Shown here piece by piece: positions 49,747 through 58,004 of a DNA stretch of 64,000 nucleotides. The stretch is from assembly GCA_040388785.1 (NCBI GenBank), contig JAZKBD010000019.1, forward strand, positions 1 to 64,000, written 5' to 3'. How positions within the stretch are numbered: position 1 is the first letter of the stretch; each line of letters opens with the position of its first letter. The stretch is from 66-474 sp040388785. GTDB taxonomy: Bacteria > Pseudomonadota > Gammaproteobacteria > Xanthomonadales > Rhodanobacteraceae. The notes under the pieces are model-generated. The model was not told where the DNA came from. It searched no databases and saw only the letters and a program-made list of their open reading frames with translations. Both the position numbers and the translations under genes were made by a program.

Positions 49747-51150
49747 ATGCGATCGATTCCCCGTTGTCTTTGTCTGGCCGCGCTGCTGGTGTTGGCCTGC
49801 GTCCCGGCCTTCGCGCAAGATGCTTTGCCCGCCGACCTCGCCGCGAAGATCGACAAGATCGCCAACGACGCGCTGGCGAAGTCGGGCGTGCCCAGCGCCT
49901 CGATCGCGGTGGTGCGCGACGGCAAGCTCGTCTATGCGAAAGCCTATGGTGACGCGCGACTGGATCCGAAAACGCCCGCCACGCCGGCGATGCGCTACAG
50001 CATCGGTTCGATCAGCAAGGAGTTCACCGCGGCGGCGATCCTGATGTTGCAGCAGCAGGGCAAGCTCAGTCTTGACGACAAGGTCGCGAAATTCTTCCCC
50101 GACCTCACCGACGCCGACCACATCACGCTGCGGCAGATCCTGTCGCACACGTCGGGTTACCAGGATTACTGGCCGCAGGATTACCTGATGCCACCGATGC
50201 GGCTGCCGACCACGCCCGCGCACATCATGGACGGCTGGGCGAAGAAGCCGCTGGATTTCGCGCCGGGTTCGCAATGGCAGTACAGCAACACCGGCTACGT
50301 GATCGCGGGCGCGATCGTGCAGAAGTTGACCGGGCAGATTCCGTTCGAGTTCCTGCAGCAGCACGTGTTTCCGACTCTCGGCATCACCGACGCATACGAC
50401 ACCAACCTGCACGCGCTGCCCGACAAGGACGCGCGCGGCTACTCGCGCAACGCGCTGGGGCCGCTACGGCCTTCGCCGAAGGAAGGCGTGAACTGGATGT
50501 TCGGTGCGGGCGAACTGGCGATGACCGCCAGCGACCTCGCGAAGTGGGACATCGCGATGATCGACCAGACCCTACTGCAGCCCGCATCGTGGCGCGCAAT
50601 GCAGACCGAAGTCGTGTTGAACAACGGCCTGGGTTCCGGCTACGGCCTCGGCGTGTTCGTCGACAAGTTGGACGGCCACCGGATGATTGCGCACGACGGC
50701 GAGGTGATGGGTTTCACCGCCGGCAATACCATCTTTCCGGACGACAAGGTCGCGGTGGTGGTGCTGACCAACCAGGATGCGGTCGGCACGTTCGGCGTGA
50801 TCGGCAAGGGCATCGCCAAGGCGCTGTTCGAGGTGCACGATCCTGCGGCGACAAAAGCGCTGGCGCAGGCCAAGGCGATCTTCGCGAACCTGCAGCACGG
50901 CAGGATCGATCGCAATGAATTCAGTGCGGACGCCAACAGCTACTTCGACGCCACCGCGCTGCACGATTACCAGAGCAGCCTGGCGCCGCTGGGCAAGCCG
51001 CAATCGTTCACCATCCGCGCGGCGCGCAAGCGCGGCGGCATGCAGATGCGCGGCTATACCGTGACGTTCCCGAAAACGAAATTGTCCATCACCACCTACA
51101 CGTTACCCGATGGCAAGCTGGAGCAGTACATCGTCGCTTCAGGCGATTGA
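49747..51150 (+). CDS. Exported serine hydrolase, beta-lactamase/D-alanyl peptidase fold
   Basis: 467 residues from ATG 49747, giving a signal peptide (RCLCLAALLVLACVPAFA before QDAL). The SxxK motif is SISK in YSIGSISKEFTAAAI. The YxN motif is in WQYSNTGYVIAG and the third motif is HDG in IAHDGEVMGF. The C-terminal roughly 110 residues form an extra domain. Superfamily members act as esterases, D-amino-acid peptidases or beta-lactamases. The HDG motif disfavours beta-lactamase. A second paralogue lies at 30615-31910. Confidence 0.85.
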   Translation: MRSIPRCLCLAALLVLACVPAFAQDALPADLAAKIDKIANDALAKSGVPSASIAVVRDGKLVYAKAYGDARLDPKTPATPAMRYSIGSISKEFTAAAILMLQQQGKLSLDDKVAKFFPDLTDADHITLRQILSHTSGYQDYWPQDYLMPPMRLPTTPAHIMDGWAKKPLDFAPGSQWQYSNTGYVIAGAIVQKLTGQIPFEFLQQHVFPTLGITDAYDTNLHALPDKDARGYSRNALGPLRPSPKEGVNWMFGAGELAMTASDLAKWDIAMIDQTLLQPASWRAMQTEVVLNNGLGSGYGLGVFVDKLDGHRMIAHDGEVMGFTAGNTIFPDDKVAVVVLTNQDAVGTFGVIGKGIAKALFEVHDPAATKALAQAKAIFANLQHGRIDRNEFSADANSYFDATALHDYQSSLAPLGKPQSFTIRAARKRGGMQMRGYTVTFPKTKLSITTYTLPDGKLEQYIVASGD

Positions 51151-51170
51151 TGTGAATCTTTGATTTGGCT

Positions 51171-51343
51171 CGTCATCCCGGAATACTCGCGCCATCCATG
51201 GCGCTCGCGCTACGCGCCGCCTGCGGCGTTCGCGTTTGCAATCCTGCAAACGCAATCGCGAAGCGATATCCGGGATCCAGTGTCTTTTGCATCGCTGCAT
51301 GTCGAGAGAGTCACTGGATTCCCGCTTTCGCGGGAATGACGAC
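51171..51343 (+). repeat. REP-like palindromic element upstream of queF
   Basis: Contains the hairpin ATTCCCGC-TTTC-GCGGGAAT (51318-51337). An inverted match between ATCCAGTG (51275-51282) and CACTGGAT (51313-51320) and a further outer CATCCCGG/ATCCGGGAT pair form nested stems. The type is common between bacterial genes. It ends about 34 bases before the queF start. Confidence 0.7.
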
Positions 51344-51376
51344 GAGGCGGTTGTGGACTTTCCTGCTGGTGCGTGC

Positions 51377-52201
51377 ATGTCGAACAAAATTCCCCTCGGC
51401 CGCGACACCGAATATCCGACTACGGTCGATCCGTCGGTGCTGTTTGCGGTCGCGCGTGCGCAGGCGCGCGAGCCGCTCGGTCTCGATGCGGCTGCGTTGC
51501 CATTCACCGGCGTCGACGTGTGGAACGCGTGGGAGTTTTCGTGGCTGGACGCGCGCGGACTGCCGCGCGTTGCGGTGTTGCGGATGACGGTGCCTTGCAC
51601 TTCGCCGAACATCGTGGAATCGAAGTCGCTGAAGCTGTACCTCGGCGGCTACGCGATGACGCCGTTCCCTGGCCCGGAAGCGGTGCGCGTCCGCGTGGAG
51701 CGCGACGTTTCCGCGTGCGTGGGCGCGAAGGTCGCGGTCACGCTGCTCGACGCGCATGACGTCGAGCGCGCCGGCATTGATCCACTGGAAGGCGAATCGC
51801 TGGACGACCAGCGCATCGAAGTCGATGGCTACGGTCCGCCACGCCCGGAACTGCTCGTCGCAAACGGTGCAGTCACGAGCGAAACCGTTTGCACGCGCCT
51901 GTTCCGCTCGCTGTGCCCGGTCACCGGCCAGCCCGACTGGGCCAGCGTGGTGTTGCGCTATCGCGGGCGCGCCATTGAGCACGCGGGGCTGCTGCGTTAC
52001 CTCGTGTCGTATCGCCGGCATCCCGATTTCCACGAAGCCTGCGTCGAGCGCATCTTCGGCGACATCACGACGCGCTGCGCTCCGCAAGGCTTGAGCGTGT
52101 ACGCGCGCTTCCTGCGCCGCGGCGGCATCGACATCAACCCGTGGCGGGCGACGCCGCGTTTCGCCACGGCGCCCGGCAATCCGCGCGAGGTGCGGCAATA
52201 A
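51377..52201 (+). CDS. queF: NADPH-dependent 7-cyano-7-deazaguanine reductase (bimodular)
   Basis: 274 residues, the E. coli-type two-domain QueF. The catalytic Cys is in TVPCTSPNIVESKSLKLYLG and the QueF signature ESKSLK is intact. The second half supplies the Glu/His substrate site (FHEACVERIFGDI) and RGGIDINPWR. It reduces preQ0 to preQ1 in queuosine tRNA modification. ATG 51377 (MSNKIPLG) is chosen because the longer frame to 51236 translates the REP element. Confidence 0.93.
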   Translation: MSNKIPLGRDTEYPTTVDPSVLFAVARAQAREPLGLDAAALPFTGVDVWNAWEFSWLDARGLPRVAVLRMTVPCTSPNIVESKSLKLYLGGYAMTPFPGPEAVRVRVERDVSACVGAKVAVTLLDAHDVERAGIDPLEGESLDDQRIEVDGYGPPRPELLVANGAVTSETVCTRLFRSLCPVTGQPDWASVVLRYRGRAIEHAGLLRYLVSYRRHPDFHEACVERIFGDITTRCAPQGLSVYARFLRRGGIDINPWRATPRFATAPGNPREVRQ

Positions 52202-52281
52202 GGCGTTGACACACCCGATCCGGCATTTTCACGGCGCGCGACGTATGCTCGCGCATCGACACGCGAAAGGTGGAGGTTGTC

Positions 52282-53469
52282 ATGCAGCATGACTTCGATT
52301 ACCTGATCATCGGCGCCGGCATGGCCGGAGAGGCCGCTGCGCAGGCGCTGCGCGAAGCCGATGCGAACGCGAGCATCGGCATGCTGGGCAACGAATCGCA
52401 CCCGCCCTACGCTCGCCCACCGCTGACCAAGAAATTGTGGAAGGACGGCAAGGAGGCCGACATCTGGCGCCCGATCGACAAGGCACGCGCGGAGGTCACG
52501 CTGCAGCGGCGTGCGGTGAAGATCGATCGCGCCGCGCACCTCGTCGCCGACGACAAGGGCGATACGTGGCAATACCGCAAGCTTCTGATCTCGACCGGCG
52601 GCACGCCGCGCAAACTGCCTTTGGGTAGCGATGGCTTCATCTATTACCGCACGTTCGACGATTACCGGCGGTTGCGTGCGAGCGTCAAACCGGGCGCGCG
52701 CATCGCGGTGGTCGGCGGCGGCTTCATCGGCAGCGAAATCGCCGCGGCGATGGCGATGAACGATTGCAAGGTCACCATGTTGTTCCCCGACGACGCGATC
52801 GGCGCGCACGTGTATCCGGAATCGCTGGCCGACGCGGTCACCGCGTATTACCGCGAGAAGGGCGTGGACGTGCGCGCGGGCGTCACGGTCGAGAGCGGCA
52901 ACAGCACCGCACAAGGCGCGCAGTTGAAGCTGTCGGACGGCAGCGCGCTCGCCGCCGACGCCGTGGTCGCGGGCCTCGGCATCACGCCGAACGTGCAGCT
53001 TGCCGAAGCGGCCGGGCTGAAAGTGGACAACGGCATCGTGGTGAACGAACACCTGCAGACCTCCGATCCCGACATCTACGCGGCCGGCGACGTGGCCTCG
53101 TTTCCGGCGCCCGTGCTGGGCCATCGTTTGCGCGTCGAGCACGAGAACGCCGCGATCAGCATGGGCACGCGCGCCGGCCAATGCATGGCCGGAAAGGACG
53201 CGCCGTACGACGAACTGCCGTTCTTCTATTCCGACCTGTTCGACCTCGGCTACGAAGCCGTCGGCACGCTCGACTCGTGCCTGGAAACCGTCGAGCAGTG
53301 GGTCACGCCATTCCGCGAAGGCGTGGTGTATTACCTCGATGCGGGTCGCGTGCGCGGCGTGCTGCTGTGGAACACCTGGGGCCAGGTCGACGCCGCGCGC
53401 AACCTCATCGCGTCACCCGGTCCGTTCGACGCCGAAAACGTGCGTGGGCGCTTGCCGGCGCAGGTGTGA
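52282..53469 (+). CDS. FAD-dependent pyridine nucleotide-disulfide oxidoreductase (AIF/ferredoxin-reductase type)
   Basis: 395 residues from ATG 52282, with GGAGG five bases upstream. The FAD motif IIGAGMAGEAAAQAL is at the N-terminus and the NAD motif VVGGGFIGSEIAAAMA near residue 145. The flavin-binding ASDPDIYAAGDVA equivalent is SDPDIYAAGDVASF. The C-terminal dimerisation-like region has LPFFYSDLFDLGYEAVGTL, as in apoptosis-inducing-factor-like reductases. No redox-active CxxC is seen, so it is not a disulfide reductase. Partner unknown. Confidence 0.87.
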   Translation: MQHDFDYLIIGAGMAGEAAAQALREADANASIGMLGNESHPPYARPPLTKKLWKDGKEADIWRPIDKARAEVTLQRRAVKIDRAAHLVADDKGDTWQYRKLLISTGGTPRKLPLGSDGFIYYRTFDDYRRLRASVKPGARIAVVGGGFIGSEIAAAMAMNDCKVTMLFPDDAIGAHVYPESLADAVTAYYREKGVDVRAGVTVESGNSTAQGAQLKLSDGSALAADAVVAGLGITPNVQLAEAAGLKVDNGIVVNEHLQTSDPDIYAAGDVASFPAPVLGHRLRVEHENAAISMGTRAGQCMAGKDAPYDELPFFYSDLFDLGYEAVGTLDSCLETVEQWVTPFREGVVYYLDAGRVRGVLLWNTWGQVDAARNLIASPGPFDAENVRGRLPAQV

Positions 53470-53678
53470 GCACGTCGCTGGTGGTGGATGGCTGCTAACG
53501 ACCCGAAGCCGTCATTGGAGACCGTCCGCTTTAGAGAGAAGACTGGCTGAGATCGTGCCTTCACTGTATGTGATTGCGCACCGCACGACCTCCGCGCTGA
53601 GTCTTGTGGGATCGCTCCGCGTGGAAACTCGCAAGCGCTTTGACATGTTTTTATCTCCACTGAGGGATGAACAGGGCT

Positions 53679-54317
53679 TCAACGATAATGCCAATTTGCC
53701 ATGAAATCATTGTTTGAAACAGCGATGTTCCAAACGCACTGATAAGCAAACCCGAGTGTGACATGATAGTCACTGGCAGGTCGACTGAATGATCTAAATA
53801 ACTGGAAATTGGGGGACTGGCTCAGAGGCACAGCCAAGTGCCAGCCGTGCGCTTCTAGTGCGGCTATTGCTGACGAAGCCGGTATGCATGGGTTTTTTGC
53901 GCCAGCATTTGCATTTGGATAATATAAATCCTTAAACGTGACGATTAAACCTGATACTACGCGATCGCCCTTATTATCCGCGATACGCTTAATTATTAAG
54001 GAACTGTCAAGAATCCAGTTTTTACCTTGATGTGTTACATAAAATGTATCATTTTTCAATGTTGGCTCATTGCTGGGTGTTCGTACCAAAGCTACCTTAA
54101 AGGTGCGCTCGAAGCTTTTCGCGCTGATATAGCCGCCTTGTGAAGATATCAAGTCCACCAACTTTTTCCATGCGTCTTGACTCTCGGCAAACGTTGGTAC
54201 CTCCGGATAAGACATTCTCGCACTGGGTTTGGCAGCGTCTCCTTTGGGTTGGTTTTGGACACAAGCACCAATCCCACAGATAGCAGATGTTGTGCAAACG
54301 AATGCAGCGAATCGCAT
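53679..54317 (-). CDS. Hypothetical lipoprotein on the accessory island
   Basis: 212 residues from ATG 54317. The frame opens at 54359. The start MRFAAFVCTTSAICGIGAC gives a lipoprotein signal, with lipidation expected at the Cys of IGAC. The body is soluble (KSFERTFKVALVRTPSN, NWILDSSLIIKRIADNKGDR) and I recognise no family. Base composition is visibly richer in A and T than the flanking chromosome and codon choice differs (AAT, ATA, TTA), which suggests horizontal acquisition. It lies just inside the accessory region after the AIF-type reductase. Confidence 0.6.
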   Translation of the reverse strand: MRFAAFVCTTSAICGIGACVQNQPKGDAAKPSARMSYPEVPTFAESQDAWKKLVDLISSQGGYISAKSFERTFKVALVRTPSNEPTLKNDTFYVTHQGKNWILDSSLIIKRIADNKGDRVVSGLIVTFKDLYYPNANAGAKNPCIPASSAIAALEAHGWHLAVPLSQSPNFQLFRSFSRPASDYHVTLGFAYQCVWNIAVSNNDFMANWHYR

Positions 54318-54403
54318 AAGCTTTGTGGCTCCTCCAAATATTGGCTTGCAAAAGCTCATTTTGTCATTCTCCGAACGTTACATAACGATGTCGATTATTA
54401 GCT

Positions 54404-54613
54404 TCACAACACCATCACTCCATTGATATTGGCGCCTTCGACTTCCCAGAAATTCGCATCAGCGTATTTGCAATAGATATCCGGCGGCAGTATCGTGGCG
54501 CGCGGCGTGTGCTCGACTTTGGCTTTGACGGTGTGCAACCCGGGCAGGCCGAAATGCCGGTCGAACACGGCAAAAGTCGACCCATAACCCACGCGCCACC
54601 GCTCCCATACCAT
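54404..54613 (-). CDS. Small hypothetical protein or C-terminal remnant
   Basis: 69 residues (GSTFAVFDRHFGLPGLHTVK in the middle, ending NINGVMVL). No signal or membrane segment and no recognised family. It may be the 3' end of a larger acquired gene whose front is lost, since the upstream frame closes at a stop about 13 codons before the ATG and no ribosome site is evident. Confidence 0.35.
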   Translation of the reverse strand: MVWERWRVGYGSTFAVFDRHFGLPGLHTVKAKVEHTPRATILPPDIYCKYADANFWEVEGANINGVMVL

Positions 54614-54838
54614 TCCTATTTGCTGGTTCTTCCGTGCTTCGATCCGTTATCTGTTCGCTGCCAATCCTGGCAGCTTGTCCCACGACTCGGGCTTCCGCAG
54701 GGTATGGCGTCTTCCTTGCTCGAGCCTTTCGCGTGGAACACGGCCGTGAGCGCGAATCACTCGTGCGTGTTTCTCCACGACGAACTTCCAAAGTACGATA
54801 TTGGGCGACTCAACAGCGGTCCGACTGACGGCTTTTGA

Positions 54839-54865
54839 CCGGACTGCGCCCGTTGCGCAGTCCGG
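54839..54865 (-). terminator. Perfect 11-bp hairpin downstream of the recombinase gene
   Basis: CCGGACTGCGC, loop CCGTT, GCGCAGTCCGG. It lies about 12 bases beyond the recombinase stop. No T-tract follows on the minus strand, so it may be a structural or recombination element instead of an intrinsic terminator. Confidence 0.5.
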
Positions 54866-54877
54866 CTCCCGTCGGCC

Positions 54878-55489
54878 TCAGACCTCCGTCTGCTCGGCCA
54901 TTTCCAATGCATCATCAACCTCAATTCCGAGGTATCGCACCGTGCTTTCAAGTTTGGCGTGGCCAAGAAGCAGTTGGACGGCACGCAGGTTCTTGGTGCG
55001 CCGGTAGATCAGCGAAGCTTTCGTGCGGCGCATCGAATGGGTGCCATACATGGCGGCGTCCAGCCCGATCTCGGCCACCCAGCGGTGGACGATCCGCGCG
55101 TACTCCCGCGTGGATAGGTGCGGCGACATATGAACGCGGCTTGGGAATAGAAACGCGCCGGGCTGCAGGTGCGCCGCCTCAATCCATGCATGCACCGCTT
55201 CGCGGGTCGGTTCAGTAATCTCGAACTGCACCGGACGTTTCGTCTTCTGCTGCATGACGATGGCGCGTGGCGCAACTTGGTCGCCGTGCGCAACATCCAA
55301 GACGCGAAGCTTCACGAGATCGCAAGCGCGGAGTTTCGAATCGATGGCGAGGTTGAACAGGGCGAGGTCTCGTGTGCGGTGCCGCAGTTGCAGGCGGATC
55401 CTGATCGCCCAGATGTCGCGCAACTTAAGCGGCGCCTTCTGTCCTACGAGCTTGCCCTTGTTCCAGGGTTGTCGTTGCTGACTTTCCAT
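54878..55489 (-). CDS. Short tyrosine recombinase/integrase
   Basis: 203 residues from ATG 55489 (MESQQRQPWNKGKLVGQK). The catalytic set of tyrosine recombinases is complete: Arg in SKLRACDLVKLR, His-x2-Arg in GTHSMRRTKAS, His in LLLGHAKLES and the nucleophile Tyr in TVRYLGI. The N-terminal core-binding domain is minimal. It is not an integron integrase: the IntI-specific insert and normal 320-residue length are missing. It forms the left part of the island, next to attC-like sites, and is oriented like the cassette genes. Confidence 0.85.
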   Translation of the reverse strand: MESQQRQPWNKGKLVGQKAPLKLRDIWAIRIRLQLRHRTRDLALFNLAIDSKLRACDLVKLRVLDVAHGDQVAPRAIVMQQKTKRPVQFEITEPTREAVHAWIEAAHLQPGAFLFPSRVHMSPHLSTREYARIVHRWVAEIGLDAAMYGTHSMRRTKASLIYRRTKNLRAVQLLLGHAKLESTVRYLGIEVDDALEMAEQTEV

Positions 55490-55565
55490 CGAAGTCACCA
55501 GTCGGGACTTCGATGGTGCGCCGCCGAGCCACATGCTGGCGCGAAGGCCTAAGCGCGATGTGTAT

Positions 55566-56079
55566 CCAAGACCCGAGGGCAATCGGAGTTGCGAGGATGA
55601 GCAGGATCGCACCAGAGTACATCGGATGCCGCACAAGCGCATACGGGCCGCTTGAGATCACCTTCTGCCTTCAGAGACGCTGATGGTCCCCTTCGTGTGC
55701 GTGTTCTCGCGAAAGACGAGGAGCACGAGGACGAACGCGACAACTACGAGAATGTCCGCAACGAGCACCGAGGGTACTGGGATGTTTGACCACTGGTAGC
55801 GGTGATCGAAGCCGGAGACTACGAACACGCCGACGAAGAGGAGTCCGGCGAGGCTCTGGACGATCTGCTGAGTCCGTCGCGTCTCTGATACGGGCCCAGC
55901 CTTAACGCGATCCGCGAGCAGCTGCGGATCATGTTGCGCGAGGTAGGTCGTGATGAACGCGGAGCACGCGGCGAAAATCGCTAAGCCCACGCGTGCCAGA
56001 AGGAGAGTGTGCCGGCCGAAAGGAAGAGCACCAAGCCGAGGGCGAGCATCAGGCCAGTGAGCCCGAAAACACTCCGCAC
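55566..56079 (-). pseudogene. Isoprenylcysteine carboxyl methyltransferase family gene, frameshifted and 3'-truncated
   Basis: From about GTG 56079 the frame encodes VRSVFGLTGLMLALGLVLFL. It shifts at about 55990 (HAW to GLAIFAACSAFITTYL) and again at about 55675, after FRENTHTKGTISVSEG, where the next frame continues KVISSGPYALVRHPMYSG and PIALGSW. These are hallmark ICMT/PEMT-type motifs (R-H-P-x-Y near the end). Similarity stops near 55566, where the recombinase locus begins, so the C-terminus is lost. It follows an attC-like site directly (56127-56181) and probably entered as a cassette. Confidence 0.75.
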
Positions 56080-56126
56080 GAGCAGTTCAGTAAATCGATA
56101 CTCCTCTTCGTCGATGCTATGGGAGC

Positions 56127-56181
56127 GCCCAACGCCCGAAATCAACGGCGCGCGTGGCGCGTCCGCTGGATTGAGTTGGTA
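56127..56181 (-). repeat. attC-like site 1 (after GNAT gene)
   Basis: On the minus strand it runs from TACCAAC to GTTGGGC (a perfect GTTRRRY R' box), 55 bases, with imperfectly paired GC-rich arms (GGCGCG/CGCGCC). It overlaps the last codons of the GNAT gene, as attC sites commonly do. Confidence 0.6.
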
Positions 56182-56654
56182 GGTTGCAGCAGCTTGGCGT
56201 ATGGGAAGCACCGCAACACACCAAAACGTGAAACAGCCGCACCCGTGGAGTGATAGCCAATTGCCTCGTAGAAGGGGCAAGCCCCGGCGGTACTGCACAG
56301 GTGCAACGAACTCAACCCCCACCGTCGTGCTGCAGCTTCCAGCTCAACGTGGATCATTGTACCTATGCCCCGACGCTGCGAATTCGGAGGTTGGTAGAAC
56401 AGCCGAATCTCGCCACTACGATGCAGAAGCCCAACGCCGGAGAGGCGAGCGCTTGATTCTGCGACGACACAGAAGTTGTCTGCGTTGGCGAGCCAGAGGG
56501 CGAAATTGTCAGGCGTTTTGTTGGCAAGCCACGTGGCGATGGTCGCGGGATCATCTCGGTGGTCGGCGATGCAAAGTTGCTGAATCGACCGGCGCACAAC
56601 GTCGACTGCCGCCGCCGCATCTCTTTGCTCTGCCGGACGTACCTTGATCTGCAT
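56142..56654 (-). CDS. GNAT-family N-acetyltransferase (cassette gene)
   Basis: 170 residues from ATG 56654. A single GNAT fold: RPAEQRDAAAAVDVVRRSI at the N-terminus, acetyl-CoA-binding loop QPPNSQRRGIGTMIHVELE (the R/Q-x-x-G-x-G/A motif) and FYEAIGYHSTG near the C-terminus. Acceptor unknown. Relatives include small-molecule and antibiotic acetyltransferases. It starts six bases after one attC-like site and ends inside another, the typical layout of an integron cassette. Confidence 0.8.
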   Translation of the reverse strand: MQIKVRPAEQRDAAAAVDVVRRSIQQLCIADHRDDPATIATWLANKTPDNFALWLANADNFCVVAESSARLSGVGLLHRSGEIRLFYQPPNSQRRGIGTMIHVELEAAARRWGLSSLHLCSTAGACPFYEAIGYHSTGAAVSRFGVLRCFPYAKLLQPTNSIQRTRHARR

Positions 56655-56659
56655 CTGCA

Positions 56660-56733
56660 ACCTAACGCCTGAATTTAGCGGCGCCGAGGCAGCTGCCGCG
56701 GCGGTTAGTGAACTTGACGCCAAAGGATTTTCG
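56660..56733 (-). repeat. attC-like site 2 (upstream of GNAT gene)
   Basis: The minus-strand right arm CGCTAAATTCAGGCGTTAGG closely resembles the canonical integron R'-L' arm, with a perfect GTTAGGT R' box. The left arm is less well conserved (CACTAAC or further out), with the central GC-rich stem GCCGCGGC/GGCGCC. Confidence 0.6.
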
Positions 56734-56774
56734 CTTCTGACGGCTCCAAAACCGAACCATGTGGCCAAGTAGTC

Positions 56775-56912
56775 TCACGCCTGCTCACAATGGACGGTGT
56801 AATCGTGGGGCTCTCCTATGCACCATCGCTTCACAAGTAGCGCAAGTCGCAACGCGTCGATGTGCGCCAGCCGAGTATTGTAGAAGTGTCTGTTCGGCTC
56901 ACTGGAATCCAT
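56775..56912 (-). CDS. Small cassette ORF of unknown function
   Basis: 45 residues (begins MDSSEPNRHFYNTRLAHID). It lies alone between attC-like site 2 and a degenerate site near 56941-57000, so it would be the content of one cassette. No family, no signal or membrane segment. It may not be expressed. Confidence 0.35.
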   Translation of the reverse strand: MDSSEPNRHFYNTRLAHIDALRLALLVKRWCIGEPHDYTVHCEQA

Positions 56913-56940
56913 GCACCGCGCCCGCGCGTCATTGTGTGCG

Positions 56941-57073
56941 GTCAAAGCGCTGAATGCGAGGCGCCGCCTGACGCTGATCGATGTGGCGCGAAGTTGGCCC
57001 GGCGCCGAGCGGGTACGTGCACCGTTGAAGGCGCCAGCCAACTCCTGAAGCTTCACTAGCGCCGCGTTGCTAT
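56941..57073 (-). repeat. Degenerate attC-like region downstream of the MAPEG gene
   Basis: Two imperfect candidates: 56941-57000 (minus strand GGCCAAC at one end, GCATTCAGCGC in the right arm) and 57032-57073 (TTCAGGAGTTGGCT in the right arm, overlapping the MAPEG stop). Neither has both R boxes intact. Confidence 0.35.
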
Positions 57074-57731
57074 GAACAGAAACGCTTCGATAGCAATGAA
57101 CAACCCGACTACAACCGCAGCGCCTATTGCACCAGCTACGTCAAGACCAACTCGGCTCGCGACATACAAAAGCACGATCATGCTAAGCGCCATGCCAGGT
57201 GCGCCTAGACCACGCATCGCTGCACTGCGGTGATAGCCAATCCAGAATGCGAAGCGGGCCAATATCCAAACCACAGCCGTTGCTAGAACCGCGCGCATTG
57301 ATGAGCCATTGGCCGAATAAGCTGCGAGACCAAACAGCGCAGCGGCGAAAATAACGACCTGCTCCAACGTGTNNNNNNNNNNCAAAACACTATCGATAGC
57401 CTGATTATCGACAAATGTTTTGAAGATACCGCTGGTTGATACGCAACCTTTTGGTTTCAAAATTGGAGAGGGGATCGAAAGCTGGCGAGACGAGTCGCTC
57501 GTGGGCTACCGCCTCAACACCCATGACGAGGCAGAATAAAACAGCTACGCAAAAGCACTTCAGAGTGAACACCATACGGACACCGATGGTGTCCATGCCG
57601 ATCAACGGCGGCGTAAGGAAAACGATTGCCAGCCAGAGCACGAGCCCGACAGGCATGGCCACTCCGATGACGATCATGCCCGAACGGCGCTGATGCACGA
57701 ATGCGGTTTGTTGCGACTCAATCGTATTCAT
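57056..57731 (-). CDS. MAPEG-family membrane protein (cassette gene), interrupted by assembly gap
   Basis: Starts at ATG 57731 (MNTIESQQTAF). Four membrane helices are expected (GVAMPVGLVLWLAIVFL, VFTLKCFCVAVLFCLVMGVEA, VVIFAAALFGLAAYSANG, ALSMIVLLYVASRVGLDVAGA). RLRINQRYLQN and, after the break, TLEQVVIF form the conserved MAPEG motif, so the two frames are one gene of about 200 residues. About 35 bases of non-coding sequence plus ten N (57373-57382) interrupt it. MAPEG proteins include glutathione-dependent and eicosanoid-type enzymes. The bacterial role is unclear. Confidence 0.7.
57373..57382. other. Assembly gap 3 (10 N)
   Basis: Ten N in the MAPEG gene. The 40 bases to its right form an imperfect palindrome (CAAAACA...TCGATA...TATCGA...TGTTTTG) that breaks the reading frame, suggesting a fold-back artefact at a contig end. 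Confidence 0.9.
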
Positions 57732-57809
57732 ACCAGTTGCATCCGTCGATTTTGATATGGTGACTCGCTCTACGTACCCGCGTGATATCCGACGTACTGA
57801 AGCCTCCGA

Positions 57810-57875
57810 CGCCAACGTTTGGAACCGGCGCGAGACCGCGTAGCGGGTGACGGCCAATTGACCGAATGGTTAGAG
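57810..57875 (-). repeat. attC-like site 3 (between SnoaL-like and MAPEG genes)
   Basis: 66 bases. The minus strand starts CTCTAAC-CATTCGGTCAA, close to the canonical left arm of integron attC sites, passes the CGCTACGCGG apex, and ends CCAAACGTTGG. R boxes deviate at one or two positions. Confidence 0.6.
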
Positions 57876-58004
57876 GTGCCGCTCCGCCAAACCAAACGCG
57901 TCGGCCGGGTCGGTGTCCTCGACGACCGCGCCATGGCGCGTCCGTTCACCTCACGCGCTTGATACCCTTGGGCGTTTCTGGGGGAAACCTCAGGGGTAGA
58001 ACCC

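Noticed and set aside
53490..53530. attC-like left border (CTAACGACCCGAAG)
   Set aside because: One R-box-like string is present but no matching second box or paired arm lies within 150 bases.
53512..53694. 60-residue minus-strand frame
   Set aside because: Overlaps the lipoprotein 3' end, no ribosome site, no similarity.
54878..55489. Integron integrase intI
   Set aside because: Too short, with minimal N-terminal domain, and lacks the IntI-specific insert. It groups by motif with generic short tyrosine recombinases.
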